Shown here: in pieces, positions 17,747-26,581 of the stretch | Layout of the letters: each line of letters opens with the position of its first letter | Position numbering within the stretch: position 1 is the stretch's first letter | Origin: Neobacillus mesonae | GTDB taxonomy: Bacteria; Bacillota; Bacilli; Paenibacillales; Paenibacillaceae | Reading direction: 5' to 3' | Assembly: GCA_023715865.1 (NCBI GenBank) | Contig: JAMBOW010000001.1 | Span: 1,736,001-1,800,000, forward strand | Length of the DNA stretch: 64,000 nucleotides | The notes under the pieces: model-generated | Told to the model about the DNA's origin: nothing | Seen by the model: only the letters and a program-made list of their open reading frames with translations | Databases searched by the model: none | Program-made: the position numbers and the translations under genes

Positions 17747-19426
17747 TTAAACTTCCATAATTATTGGCAGGATCATAGGGCGACGACGTGTTTGCTCATA
17801 CAAGAAACGTCCGAGAGCATCTTTAACATTTGTTTTAAGGGATGCCCATTCGTTAACATTTTCACTCATCAATTTTTGAAGAGTGCTTGTCACAATCCGG
17901 TTTGCTTCATCGAGAAGCCCCTCGGATTCCCTAACGTATACAAAACCTCTAGAAATGATATCCGGTCCGGATACAATCTTGCCATCCTGTTTGCTGAGTG
18001 TAACGACCACTACCAGGATGCCATCTTGAGACAACAGCTTGCGATCCCGAAGGACGATATTACCTACATCGCCAACGCCAAGTCCGTCAATCAGCACATT
18101 ACCAGAGGATACCTTGCCTGCTTTTCTGGCTGCACCGCCCTGGATTTCTACAACTTCTCCAATATCTGTGATGAAGATATTGTCCGAATCCACACCAACT
18201 GCTTCTGCTAGAAGAGCGTGGCGGCGCTGCATACGGAATTCACCGTGAATCGGAATGAAGAATTTCGGTTTCATCAGGTTCAGCATCAGTTTAAGCTCTT
18301 CCTGACTTCCGTGTCCGGATACGTGTACACCCGAGTTTGCACCACTGTAATGCACTTCAGCACCAAGACGGAACAACTCGTCAATCGTACGTCCTACATA
18401 TTTTTCATTTCCTGGTACCGGTGTAGCTGCAATAATTACAGTATCACCAGGCAGGATATCAACTTTACGGTGAGTAGAGCGGGCCATACGAGTAAGCGCA
18501 GACATTGGTTCTCCTTGAGAACCTGTGCAGAGAATAACGACACGATCTGCTGCCATCTTACCTACTTCCTCAGGCTCGATAATCATGCCATCTGGAATTT
18601 CAAGATAGCCAAGCTCAGAAGCGATGCTGACTACATTCACCATGCTTCTTCCGATAACAGCAACTTTACGGCCCGTTGTTTCAGCTGCATTGATAACCTG
18701 CTGAATACGATGGACATTGGAAGCAAATGTAGCAACAACTACACGTTGATTCGCCTTACGGAAGATATCTTCCATGACTACACCAACATTCTTCTCGGAA
18801 GGTGTAAATCCTGGTTTCTCTGCATTTGTACTATCAGACAATAGCGCCAGTACGCCTTTGGAACCGATTTCTGCCATACGCTGAAGATCTGCATACTGAT
18901 CATTGACTGGAGTATGATCAAATTTGAAATCTCCGGTATGAACGACAACTCCTTCTGGAGTTTCAATGCATACACCTACAGAATCAGGAATACTATGGTT
19001 AGTTCTGAAGAAATTCACTTTGAGATTGTTGCCAAGCTGTATTTCGGAATCTGCGTGAATAAGAATACGCTTCGTTTCTCCAAGCAAATTAGCTTCCTTC
19101 AGCTTGTTCTCAACTAGTCCGAGTGTAAGTTTAGTTCCGTAAACAGGTACATTAAGATGTTTAAGTACATACGGCAATCCGCCAATGTGATCTTCATGTC
19201 CATGTGTCAGCACAATACCCTTAACCTTATCACGATTCTCAGTAAGATAGGAAATATCTGGGATGACAATATCGATGCCTAGCATATCCTCTTCCGGAAA
19301 CTTTAATCCTGCATCCACGACTACAATGTCATTACCATACTGAACAACATACATGTTTTTACCGATTTCACCGACGCCGCCCAATGCGAAAATCATCAAT
19401 TTATCGTTGTTATTTTTTTTTGACAA
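17747..19426 (-). CDS. rnjB: Ribonuclease J (rnjB position)
   Basis: A metallo-beta-lactamase/beta-CASP ribonuclease with 5' exonuclease and endonuclease activity. Seen: GGVGEIGKNMYVVQY at the N-terminus, the zinc motif LTHGHEDHIGG (HxHxDH), SDSTNAEKPGFTPSE, CTGSQGEPMSAL in the beta-CASP part, and HVSGHGSQEEL. At 559 residues it is full length. Position between dapA and tepA matches B. subtilis rnjB, though sequence alone does not separate RNase J1 from J2. The start is TTG at 19426, preceded by AGGAGG; a run of nine A directly after it encodes Ser-Lys-Lys-Asn. It ends in a strong terminator. Confidence 0.95.
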   Translation of the reverse strand: MSKKNNNDKLMIFALGGVGEIGKNMYVVQYGNDIVVVDAGLKFPEEDMLGIDIVIPDISYLTENRDKVKGIVLTHGHEDHIGGLPYVLKHLNVPVYGTKLTLGLVENKLKEANLLGETKRILIHADSEIQLGNNLKVNFFRTNHSIPDSVGVCIETPEGVVVHTGDFKFDHTPVNDQYADLQRMAEIGSKGVLALLSDSTNAEKPGFTPSEKNVGVVMEDIFRKANQRVVVATFASNVHRIQQVINAAETTGRKVAVIGRSMVNVVSIASELGYLEIPDGMIIEPEEVGKMAADRVVILCTGSQGEPMSALTRMARSTHRKVDILPGDTVIIAATPVPGNEKYVGRTIDELFRLGAEVHYSGANSGVHVSGHGSQEELKLMLNLMKPKFFIPIHGEFRMQRRHALLAEAVGVDSDNIFITDIGEVVEIQGGAARKAGKVSSGNVLIDGLGVGDVGNIVLRDRKLLSQDGILVVVVTLSKQDGKIVSGPDIISRGFVYVRESEGLLDEANRIVTSTLQKLMSENVNEWASLKTNVKDALGRFLYEQTRRRPMILPIIMEV

Positions 19427-19584
19427 AAGAATCTGAACCTCCTATGGTAGTTGGACGTCGTACCTTAATAATAAATTTATATAGTTTTATATAAGAAACC
19501 TATAGCTTCTCAGCCGAAGTTCCAGCACACTTAGCATTTAATAAATCTATTTCAAAAATATACCGCACCCAGTCACTTGACATC

Positions 19585-19614
19585 ATTATACATGATTAAA
19601 AAGTGAAAAAACAA
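19585..19614 (-). promoter_or_regulatory. Probable sigma-A promoter of rnjB
   Basis: A perfect TATAAT (19590-19585), directly preceded by TG, lies 18 bp after a weak TTGTTT (19614-19609) on the minus strand. Confidence 0.5.
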
Positions 19615-19735
19615 GTCAGCCGTGTTTTGTAAGGTTTAGTTTCTCCATTTCAAATGAAAACAAACAGCTATTCCCTTCTTTAAACAGTGATCATTGATGC
19701 TGTTAATCCATAATTTCTGCCTAGAAATTCATATA

Positions 19736-19773
19736 ACAAAAACCCTCGATGCTCACAAGTGAGTACGAGGGCT
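19736..19773 (-). terminator. Rho-independent terminator after dapA
   Basis: Stem CCCTCG/CGAGGG (19743-19748 with 19766-19771) with an inner CTCAC/GTGAG pair, then five T on the minus strand. It ends the dpaA-dpaB-asd-dapG-dapA unit. Confidence 0.88.
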
Positions 19774-19808
19774 TCTCTTTGCTTATTCAGTTAGAAAGCC
19801 TCATTAGT

Positions 19809-20687
19809 TTATTGTGAGAGCAAATTCCGAATAAATTCCATCTCTCTTTCCGTTGGCGGTACGAGAGGGAGTCTTACGGAACCTACATTGAAGCCTCTAA
19901 GTCCAAGTGCATATTTTACTGCAACTGGATTAGGCACAGGATGCGGCGCTTCAAACAATCCTTTAAAGACTGGGAATAGTTTGTAATTGAGAGAAGCTGC
20001 CTTTTTCACATCACCGTTTACGTAGGATTCAATCATTTCTTTCATCGTCGCACCAACAATGTGGCTGGCCACACTAACTATGCCATGTCCACCGACAGCC
20101 AAAGCAGGAAGCGAAGCAGCGTCATCTCCGGAATACACTTTGAATCCTACTGGAGCAGCGGCTGAAATCAGCGTAACCTGTTCGATAGATGCACACTCTT
20201 TGGTCGCAACAATATTATCAATCTCTGCAAGTCGAAGGGTTGTTTCCACAGACAAGCCGGCAGCTGTACGTCCAGGGACGTTATACAGCATAACAGGCAG
20301 GGATGTCGCTTTCGCCACAGCTGAAAAATGCTGATACATCCCTTCTTGATTCGGCTTATTGTAGTAAGGCACAACCAACAGCACGCCATCTACACCTGCT
20401 TTTTCAGCTTCGCGGGTCAATTCAATGGAATGATGGGTGCTGTTGCTGCCCGTCCCCGCAATAATTTTGGCACGGCCTGCGGCATGCTTTACAGCAAATC
20501 CAAACAACTCGACCTTCTCTTGGTCGGTCAATGTCGGTGACTCGCCTGTCGTACCTGCGATCACAAGTGTATCTGTTTTTTGCACGTCGATTAAGTAATC
20601 AATAAGTTTGGAGGTTTCTTCCCAATGAATACGGCCCTCATCGTTGAAAGGCGTAACCATTGCAGTTATTAGTCTTCCAAATTCCAC
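19809..20687 (-). CDS. dapA: 4-hydroxy-tetrahydrodipicolinate synthase
   Basis: Condenses aspartate semialdehyde with pyruvate, the first step unique to lysine, diaminopimelate and dipicolinate synthesis. Seen: FGRLITAMVTPF, AGTTGESPTL, LYNVPGRTA with the catalytic Tyr, and VATKECA with the Schiff-base Lys. The start is GTG at 20687 after AAGGAGG, giving 292 residues, normal for the family; the longer frame to 20729 has no site. It lies 25 bp after dapG, last in the dpa-asd-dap cluster, and ends at a terminator. Confidence 0.97.
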   Translation of the reverse strand: MEFGRLITAMVTPFNDEGRIHWEETSKLIDYLIDVQKTDTLVIAGTTGESPTLTDQEKVELFGFAVKHAAGRAKIIAGTGSNSTHHSIELTREAEKAGVDGVLLVVPYYNKPNQEGMYQHFSAVAKATSLPVMLYNVPGRTAAGLSVETTLRLAEIDNIVATKECASIEQVTLISAAAPVGFKVYSGDDAASLPALAVGGHGIVSVASHIVGATMKEMIESYVNGDVKKAASLNYKLFPVFKGLFEAPHPVPNPVAVKYALGLRGFNVGSVRLPLVPPTEREMEFIRNLLSQ

Positions 20688-20712
20688 GATTGTATCCTCC
20701 TTGCATCGTTTG

Positions 20713-21930
20713 TTAACGATGAAGTTCAAATTTGGTATGAAGAGCGCGAAGTGCGCCTACCATATCTTCCTTCTTAACGAGTACCCAAATCGTCGTATTG
20801 GAGTCCGCAGACTGCAATATTTCGATATCTGCCTCAGCCAAAGATTCTACAATTCTAGCCATAATTCCGGGAACACCATTAATTCCCCCGCCTATGACGG
20901 AGACCTTGGCACAACCGGACAAGCTTCTCGGCTTGAGACCCAGTTCCTGAAGAACGTGTATAGCCTTTTCCGAATCATAATCAAACACGGTATAAACAGC
21001 ACCAGAAGGTGATACATTAATAAAATCAACACTGATTCCATTTTCAGCCATCGCTTTAAACACTTTAAGCTGAAGCTTGCCCACTTCTTTATCTGCCTCA
21101 AGCGTAATTTGAGTAACATTATTTACATAAGCAATTCCTGTTACAAAACGGTCAACGATTCCTGACTGTACGTCCTTGATCCCTTCAGGATGAGTAATCA
21201 GGGTTCCTTCCCCATCCCCAAAAGTCGATCTCACACGAACAGGAATCTGTGCCTGCATGGCAATCTCCACCGCGCGAGGATGAATTACCTTCGCCCCCTG
21301 ATGAGCCATGTTGCTGATTTCCGCATAGCTTACATACAGAAGCGGCTTGGCATCCTCTACAATTCTTGGGTCTGCAGTCAGAATACCTTCTACATCCGTG
21401 TAGATGTCGACCATATCTGCATGCAGAGCAGCTCCAAGTGCCGTTGCGGAAGTGTCACTTCCCCCTCGGCCGAGAGTTGTGATATCACCAATATCGTTAG
21501 CGCCCTGGAATCCAGCAACAATAACAACCTGATGAGTCTTCAGTTCTTCAAGTATTCGTTCAGGTTTAACTGCAAGGATTCTGGCATTCCCGAATTGATC
21601 ATCGGTTAGGATACCAGCCTGACCTCCAGTCAGAACCGTGGCCGTAATGCCTTCATGCTCAACCAAACTCGTAAGCGTCGTAGCGGAAATCAATTCACCG
21701 CAGGAAAGCAGTAAATCCTTTTCACGCGAAGGGAGCGCATTCCCATTCTGGACAATCCAGTCCAGAAGCGTGTCTGTAGCATAAGGCTCGCCTCTGCGAC
21801 CCATCGCAGAGACGACAACCACCAAAGAATGACCGGCATCAATTTCACGTTTCATATGACCGATAACGCGTTCTCTAGCAGCCGGTGTTGAAAGGGATGT
21901 TCCCCCAAATTTTTGCACTAAAATACCCAT
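20713..21930 (-). CDS. dapG: Aspartate kinase (DapG-type)
   Basis: Phosphorylates aspartate at the head of the aspartate pathway. Seen: VQKFGGTSL at the N-terminus, VAGFQGAND, LGRGGSDTSATALGAAL, and two C-terminal ACT domains (from about residue 265, with ITLEADKEVGKLQLKVF and KVSVIGGGINGVPGI). At 405 residues it is full length. The position between asd and dapA is that of B. subtilis dapG, the diaminopimelate-sensitive isozyme used for wall and spore precursor supply. The ATG at 21930 has GGAGGAA; the longer frame to 21957 does not. No lysine riboswitch is visible upstream. Confidence 0.96.
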   Translation of the reverse strand: MGILVQKFGGTSLSTPAARERVIGHMKREIDAGHSLVVVVSAMGRRGEPYATDTLLDWIVQNGNALPSREKDLLLSCGELISATTLTSLVEHEGITATVLTGGQAGILTDDQFGNARILAVKPERILEELKTHQVVIVAGFQGANDIGDITTLGRGGSDTSATALGAALHADMVDIYTDVEGILTADPRIVEDAKPLLYVSYAEISNMAHQGAKVIHPRAVEIAMQAQIPVRVRSTFGDGEGTLITHPEGIKDVQSGIVDRFVTGIAYVNNVTQITLEADKEVGKLQLKVFKAMAENGISVDFINVSPSGAVYTVFDYDSEKAIHVLQELGLKPRSLSGCAKVSVIGGGINGVPGIMARIVESLAEADIEILQSADSNTTIWVLVKKEDMVGALRALHTKFELHR

Positions 21931-22002
21931 GCATGTATTCCTCCATTTGTATATCAAGAAGACCTAAGCATAAAAGATGTAAGAAACAAATGGAATGAGA
22001 TC

Positions 22003-23049
22003 TTATGCGTTGCTTAAGCGTTCAGATGCTATAATTTCGGCGATCTGCACAGCATTCCATGCAGCGCCTTTTTGCAGATTATCCGATACAACCCACAAAT
22101 TCAGTCCTTTTTCATTACCCAAATCACGACGCAGACGGCCTACAAACACATCCGGTTTGCCAGCTGCTTCAGTCGCAAGCGGATACTGCTGGTTCGCCGG
22201 ATCATCCACAAGCGTAATGCCAGGAGCTTCGGCCAGCAGTGCTTTTACTTCTTCAAGATCATAATTTTCTTTAAGTTCAACATATACCGATTCGGAGTGT
22301 CCGTAAATAACCGGAATGCGTACGCATGTAGCAGTTACCCCGATGGAATCGTCGGACAAGATTTTTTTGGTTTCGCGAACCATTTTCATTTCTTCCAGCG
22401 TATAACCGTTATCTTGGAACTTATCAATTTGCGGAATTGCGTTGAAAGCAATCTGATGTTTCACTGGCAAAGATCCTACAGGTAGGATATCCGGATTTAC
22501 ATCTTCCCCGGAAAGTACCGCTTTAGATTGACGCAGCATTTCATCAATGGCACGGCTTCCTGCACCTGAAACAGCTTGATAAGTGGAAACGATAATTTTG
22601 GAGATACCGAAACGGTCATAAAGCGGCTTAAGTGCAGCTACCATCTGAATTGTAGAGCAGTTAGGATTTGCAATAACTCCGTTGTGCTCGCTGATCTTCT
22701 CTTTGTTGACTTCAGGAACAACAAGCGGTGTATTTTCATCCATACGAAAAGCATTGGTGTTGTCGATACACACCGCACCATGACGAACAGCATGAGGAGC
22801 AAGTTCCTTACTTACATCTCCGCCCGCGCTGAACAGTGCAATGTCGACTCCTTCAAAACTTTCAGGGGTTGCTTCTTCTACTGTAATGTCTTGGCCTTTA
22901 AAGTTAATCGTGGAGCCCGCAGAACGTTTGGAAGACAACAGCTTTAGCTTGTTAATCGGAAAATCTCTCTTCTCGAGTAAACCGATAATTTGTTCTCCTA
23001 CTGCTCCCGTCGCTCCCACGACGGCCACATTAAACTTCTGATTGCTCAT
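22003..23049 (-). CDS. asd: Aspartate-semialdehyde dehydrogenase
   Basis: NADPH-dependent reduction of aspartyl phosphate to aspartate semialdehyde. Seen: VAVVGATGAVGEQ (nucleotide binding), ANPNCSTIQMV with the catalytic Cys, TYQAVSGAGSRAI, and RIPVIYGHSESVYVE with the catalytic His. 348 residues is typical. The ATG start has AAGGGGAG. It lies about 150 bp after dpaB and 72 bp before dapG. Confidence 0.97.
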   Translation of the reverse strand: MSNQKFNVAVVGATGAVGEQIIGLLEKRDFPINKLKLLSSKRSAGSTINFKGQDITVEEATPESFEGVDIALFSAGGDVSKELAPHAVRHGAVCIDNTNAFRMDENTPLVVPEVNKEKISEHNGVIANPNCSTIQMVAALKPLYDRFGISKIIVSTYQAVSGAGSRAIDEMLRQSKAVLSGEDVNPDILPVGSLPVKHQIAFNAIPQIDKFQDNGYTLEEMKMVRETKKILSDDSIGVTATCVRIPVIYGHSESVYVELKENYDLEEVKALLAEAPGITLVDDPANQQYPLATEAAGKPDVFVGRLRRDLGNEKGLNLWVVSDNLQKGAAWNAVQIAEIIASERLSNA

Positions 23050-23201
23050 TATAGTGTATCTCCCCTTTAGTTACTGATAAACGAAAGCTGCTGATATGAC
23101 TCTTCCTTCATCAGCCGGATTTCCCGGTATATTAACACCCCGAAAAAGGCATCTTGCGATACCTCTCGTTCGTGAAGTGAATTGAAATAAAGACAGTCGC
23201 T

Positions 23202-23780
23202 TCACATAAGAAGCGGCTGCATTTGTCTTCCTTCAAGAGCTGCATAAGCTGCTTCCGGAATCAAGTGCATCTTGGCGACGAGCGAATTCGGTTTCGCTTG
23301 CGGATTATCCTGGCCAAATGGCACAAAATAGATATGTTTAGCTACCAGCAATTTAGCAATATTCGCAGCATTCAAACCAAGTCCATCATTAGTAGAAATG
23401 GCAAGAACCACCGGACGTTGATTGCGCATTTGCGATTTTGCAGCCATGAGCACTGGACTGTCTGTCATCGCATTAGCCAGCTTGCTTGTGGTATTCCCCG
23501 TACAAGGAGCAATAACCAGTACATCAAGCCGTTTGGATGGACCCAAAGGCTCAGCCTCCACAATTGAAGAAATGATATCATTCCCTGTTATATCTTTCAA
23601 CTGTTTTTGCCAACTTTCGGACGTTCCGAACCTAGTGTCCGTTGTAAGCACCGTATTCGATATGATCGGTACAACGTCGGCCCCTTCATCTTTAAACCGT
23701 TTCACTACCGGCATGACTTCTTCGAAGGTACAATGGGAACCTGTAATTGCATAACCAACCGTTTTACCCTGCCAATTCAT
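23202..23780 (-). CDS. dpaB: Dipicolinate synthase subunit B
   Basis: Together with DpaA it turns dihydrodipicolinate into dipicolinic acid, the main small molecule of the spore core, in the mother cell. The protein is of the flavoprotein/decarboxylase (UbiX/Dfp-like) fold: GYAITGSHCTFEEVMP at the N-terminus and VLVIAPCTGNTTSKLANAMTD in the middle. 192 residues, normal length. The ATG has GGGGGA. It lies 19 bp after dpaA. Confidence 0.95.
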   Translation of the reverse strand: MNWQGKTVGYAITGSHCTFEEVMPVVKRFKDEGADVVPIISNTVLTTDTRFGTSESWQKQLKDITGNDIISSIVEAEPLGPSKRLDVLVIAPCTGNTTSKLANAMTDSPVLMAAKSQMRNQRPVVLAISTNDGLGLNAANIAKLLVAKHIYFVPFGQDNPQAKPNSLVAKMHLIPEAAYAALEGRQMQPLLM

Positions 23781-23799
23781 GATCTTATTCCCCCGTTCA

Positions 23800-24684
23800 T
23801 TAATGTTCTCCTAACAGCAAGCTGGCAATAGAGTTTGCAATAATTTCACCTGCTGTTTTAGGAGCAACAATGCCAGGGAGCCCAGGAGCGAGCATGGCTT
23901 TAATTCCACGCTTTTCCGCATAACGAAAATCGGTCCCTCCGGGCGCTGAAGCCAGATCAATAATTAACGATGTAGATTTCATTTTCGACAGGATTTGTGC
24001 TGTGATAATCATAGACGGTATCGTATTAAAAATCAAGTCAGCTTCCCCGGCATAACTCGCTAAATCCCTTGTCAGGAAAGGCTTTAGGCCCATCACTGAC
24101 GCTTTCGCTGCATCCTCATCGCGCCTTACGCTTACTCTGACGTCAGCACCCAGTCCTTGAAGTGTCTTCGCCATGGTAAATCCTGTGCGTCCCATTCCCA
24201 AGACCAATGCTGCTGAGTTATGAATAGTAAAATCTGTATTTTGAATCGCAATCATAATCGCGCCTTCTGCTGTTGGAATTGAATTATGAATCGCTACATC
24301 ATCCCGTTCAAGAAGTTCAACGAGACGTATTCCTTGACTTTTGCACAGTTCTTTCAGATACGATTTCGCCATTCCTGTATACACCGTACTATGTACAGGA
24401 AGAGCTCCCGCAAGCTCTGGTGTAAGCCGGAGTACAGTTCCTTCTCTTGCGTACTTAGCTTGGATATAACCCTCATCATCACATCCTACAACCGGCAGAA
24501 TAACGACATCAGCAGAAGCAAGGAGCTGTTCGGATAAAGTATCCTTTTCCGCTCCTTCTGGTAAATGTTCTAAGGTGTCAAATCCTACTATTCTTACTGA
24601 TGCATCAAGCTCCGCGCAGCGATGAATGACCTCAAGCTGACGTGCATCACCACCTAGAACGACAATCCGAATTCCGGTCAACAT
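23800..24684 (-). CDS. dpaA: Dipicolinate synthase subunit A
   Basis: Rossmann-fold subunit of dipicolinate synthase. Seen: an N-terminal domain starting IRIVVLGGDARQLEVI, then a second nucleotide-binding motif VLGMGRTGFTMAKTLQGLGADV in the middle, and FNTIPSMIIT. 294 residues, normal length. The ATG follows AAAGGAGTGA. A sigma-K promoter candidate (24719-24747) precedes it, fitting late mother-cell expression. It is the first gene of dpaA-dpaB-asd-dapG-dapA. Confidence 0.95.
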   Translation of the reverse strand: MLTGIRIVVLGGDARQLEVIHRCAELDASVRIVGFDTLEHLPEGAEKDTLSEQLLASADVVILPVVGCDDEGYIQAKYAREGTVLRLTPELAGALPVHSTVYTGMAKSYLKELCKSQGIRLVELLERDDVAIHNSIPTAEGAIMIAIQNTDFTIHNSAALVLGMGRTGFTMAKTLQGLGADVRVSVRRDEDAAKASVMGLKPFLTRDLASYAGEADLIFNTIPSMIITAQILSKMKSTSLIIDLASAPGGTDFRYAEKRGIKAMLAPGLPGIVAPKTAGEIIANSIASLLLGEH

Positions 24685-24718
24685 CAGGATGTCACTCCTT
24701 TCTACAACTTTACGTAGT

Positions 24719-24747
24719 CATCTTATGCCGTGAAGTTCGCCCTGGTG
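24719..24747 (-). promoter_or_regulatory. Sigma-K promoter of dpaAB
   Basis: The minus strand has CACC (24747-24744), 16 bp, then CATAAGATG (24727-24719), against the mother-cell sigma-K consensus mACm-N15-16-CATAnnnTA: a full -35 match and one mismatch in the -10. Known regulation of spoVF in B. subtilis is sigma-K dependent. Confidence 0.65.
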
Positions 24748-24757
24748 ATTGGAATGC

Positions 24758-24789
24758 ACAAAAAAGCCGCTCTTCTCAAAGAGCGGCTT
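24758..24789 (-). terminator. Rho-independent terminator after dut
   Basis: A 10-bp stem AGCCGCTCTT/AAGAGCGGCT with a 4-nt loop (24765-24788) is followed by six T on the minus strand. It separates dut from the sporulation-controlled dpa unit. Confidence 0.92.
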
Positions 24790-24797
24790 AATGAATT

Positions 24798-25244
24798 CTA
24801 TTTACCGGTGTGGCCAAACCCACCTGCACCGCGTACGGTTTCGGACAACTCGGAAACTTCTGTAATCACGACAGCAGGCACTGCCTGAATGACCATTTGT
24901 GCTATCCTCTCACCTCGGGCGATCGCAAAAGGTTCTTTACCTAAATTAATAAGCAGAACTTTTACTTCCCCTCTGTAATCAGCATCAATCGTTCCCGGCG
25001 TATTCAGACAGGTAATACCATGTTTAAAGGCCAGTCCGCTCCTAGGGCGGATCTGGGCTTCGTAACCTGCAGGGATCGCCATGGCGAATCCTGTAGGAAT
25101 CAAAGTTCTTTCACCCGGATTAAGCACAGTCTCCTCATCAACTGCAGCGTATAAGTCAAATCCGGCAGCAAGCTCAGACATCTGTGCGGGAAGTGAAATA
25201 TCTTCTGTTCCCGGCAATTTCTTAATTTGTACGTGTACTGACAA
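24798..25244 (-). CDS. dut: dUTP diphosphatase
   Basis: Hydrolyses dUTP to dUMP, keeping uracil out of DNA and feeding dTMP synthesis. All five trimeric dUTPase motifs are present: [31 protein letters not shown] with the catalytic Asp and Tyr, [10 protein letters not shown] and [10 protein letters not shown]. 148 residues, full length. The start is TTG at 25244 with AGGGAGGG, and it overlaps the end of mlpA by 23 bp, so the two are co-transcribed. A terminator follows. In B. subtilis I recall ymxH at this position instead. Confidence 0.96.
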   Translation of the reverse strand: MSVHVQIKKLPGTEDISLPAQMSELAAGFDLYAAVDEETVLNPGERTLIPTGFAMAIPAGYEAQIRPRSGLAFKHGITCLNTPGTIDADYRGEVKVLLINLGKEPFAIARGERIAQMVIQAVPAVVITEVSELSETVRGAGGFGHTGK

Positions 25245-26496
25245 ATTCGTCCCTCCCTAATGTTGCGATCGCGCGATCGGAAGCTCCTACCATCGCCAAA
25301 GCGTATGGCTGCGCGAACATTCTGTCCAGTACGGCATTCACATCTTCCATAGAAACCCGCTCGATTTTCTCAATGATTTCATCCAATGTTTGATGTTTAC
25401 CGACCATCAGTTCATTCTTGCCGTTACGGTTCATTCGGCTCCCCGTACCTTCAAGACTTAAAATAAGGCTCCCCTTCAGCTGCTCTTTCCCTTTACGAAG
25501 CTCATCATCGGTTAGTCCATTCTCGGCTAGATCCTGCAGAATCCCTTTGGTTAAATCCAATACTTCCTTCGTTTGCTTAGGTGCCGTACCCGCGTAAATC
25601 GTGAACAACCCGCTGTCTGCATGAGCGCTGTGATAGGAATACACAGAATAAGCCAGACCGCGCTTCTCCCGAATCTCCTGGAACAGCCTGGAGCTCATTC
25701 CTCCGCCGACAGCATTATTGATCAGTACCATCGCATACTGCTTATCGTCATGAATTGAGCAGCCTGGAAATGCCAAACAGATATGATTCTGTTCGGTTTT
25801 CTTTTTGTGGAACAGCTGATTCCCTTTAAACTCCGGTTCGGAAACCTCAGCACGATCTGCAGCACTATGTAGGTCAAAGGAGCCAAACACCTCTTCTAAC
25901 AGCTTGAGCGTCTTTTCCTCGTCTATATTCCCCGCCAAACTAATGACCGTATTCTCAATGGTATACTGCTCTTTCATATATGAACGAAGGCTAAAACCAT
26001 CCATTGTATTCAGCTTTTCCTCCGTACCTAAAATCGGATAAGCTAAAGGATGTTCTCCGTACGCAGCCAAGGAAATAAGATCATGCACCATGTCGTCTGG
26101 AGTATCCTCGTACATTGAGATTTCTTCAAGAATTACATTCTTCTCCTTAGCAAGCTCCTCATTGTCGAATTTGGAATGGAAAAACATATCCGATAACACG
26201 TCAACAGCAATTGGCAGATGCTCATCTAACACTTTTGCGTAATAACAAGTATACTCTTTGGAGGTAAACGCATTTACATTACCGCCGATGGCATCAAATT
26301 GCTCAGCAATAGCTTTAGCATCAAAACGGTCGGTCCCTTTGAATAGCATATGTTCGATGAAGTGTGAAACTCCATTATTTGAAACATCTTCATTGCGCGA
26401 ACCAGTCTTCACCCAAATACCGAAGGATACGGATCGGCTGGTCGGAATCTGTTCCATGACCACTCTTAGGCCATTTGTAAGTATCATTTTTTTCAC
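25222..26496 (-). CDS. mlpA: M16-family zinc peptidase (MlpA/YmxG)
   Basis: A processing-peptidase-like M16B protein of 424 residues. Seen: the zinc motif HFIEH ([16 protein letters not shown]), the downstream Glu region [18 protein letters not shown], and the C-terminal [26 protein letters not shown] split by many family positions. The start is GTG at 26496 after a run of G; an ATG three codons later is possible but less well spaced. It overlaps dut by 23 bp. The gene is conserved next to pnp and ylxY in Bacillales; the substrate is not known. Confidence 0.93.
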   Translation of the reverse strand: MKKMILTNGLRVVMEQIPTSRSVSFGIWVKTGSRNEDVSNNGVSHFIEHMLFKGTDRFDAKAIAEQFDAIGGNVNAFTSKEYTCYYAKVLDEHLPIAVDVLSDMFFHSKFDNEELAKEKNVILEEISMYEDTPDDMVHDLISLAAYGEHPLAYPILGTEEKLNTMDGFSLRSYMKEQYTIENTVISLAGNIDEEKTLKLLEEVFGSFDLHSAADRAEVSEPEFKGNQLFHKKKTEQNHICLAFPGCSIHDDKQYAMVLINNAVGGGMSSRLFQEIREKRGLAYSVYSYHSAHADSGLFTIYAGTAPKQTKEVLDLTKGILQDLAENGLTDDELRKGKEQLKGSLILSLEGTGSRMNRNGKNELMVGKHQTLDEIIEKIERVSMEDVNAVLDRMFAQPYALAMVGASDRAIATLGRDEFVSTRTN

Positions 26497-26581
26497 GTTT
26501 GGCCCCCCAATGCTTCCTTAAAAAATTTATAACAAGCGATAGCACTAATCGTACCAAAAAAAACTTATTGACTCAACTTTC

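Larger units (their letters stand above)
19427..19808. other. Intergenic region between dapA and rnjB
   Basis: No gene on either strand. It holds the dapA terminator (19736-19773), a probable sigma-A promoter for rnjB (19585-19614) and an AT-rich rnjB leader of about 150 nt (19427-19577). I see no convincing riboswitch or further hairpin. Confidence 0.6.

Noticed and set aside
20688..23201. Lysine riboswitch for dapG/asd
   Set aside because: The dapA-dapG, dapG-asd and asd-dpaB gaps are 25, 72 and 152 bp, and none shows the long multi-helix lysine aptamer.
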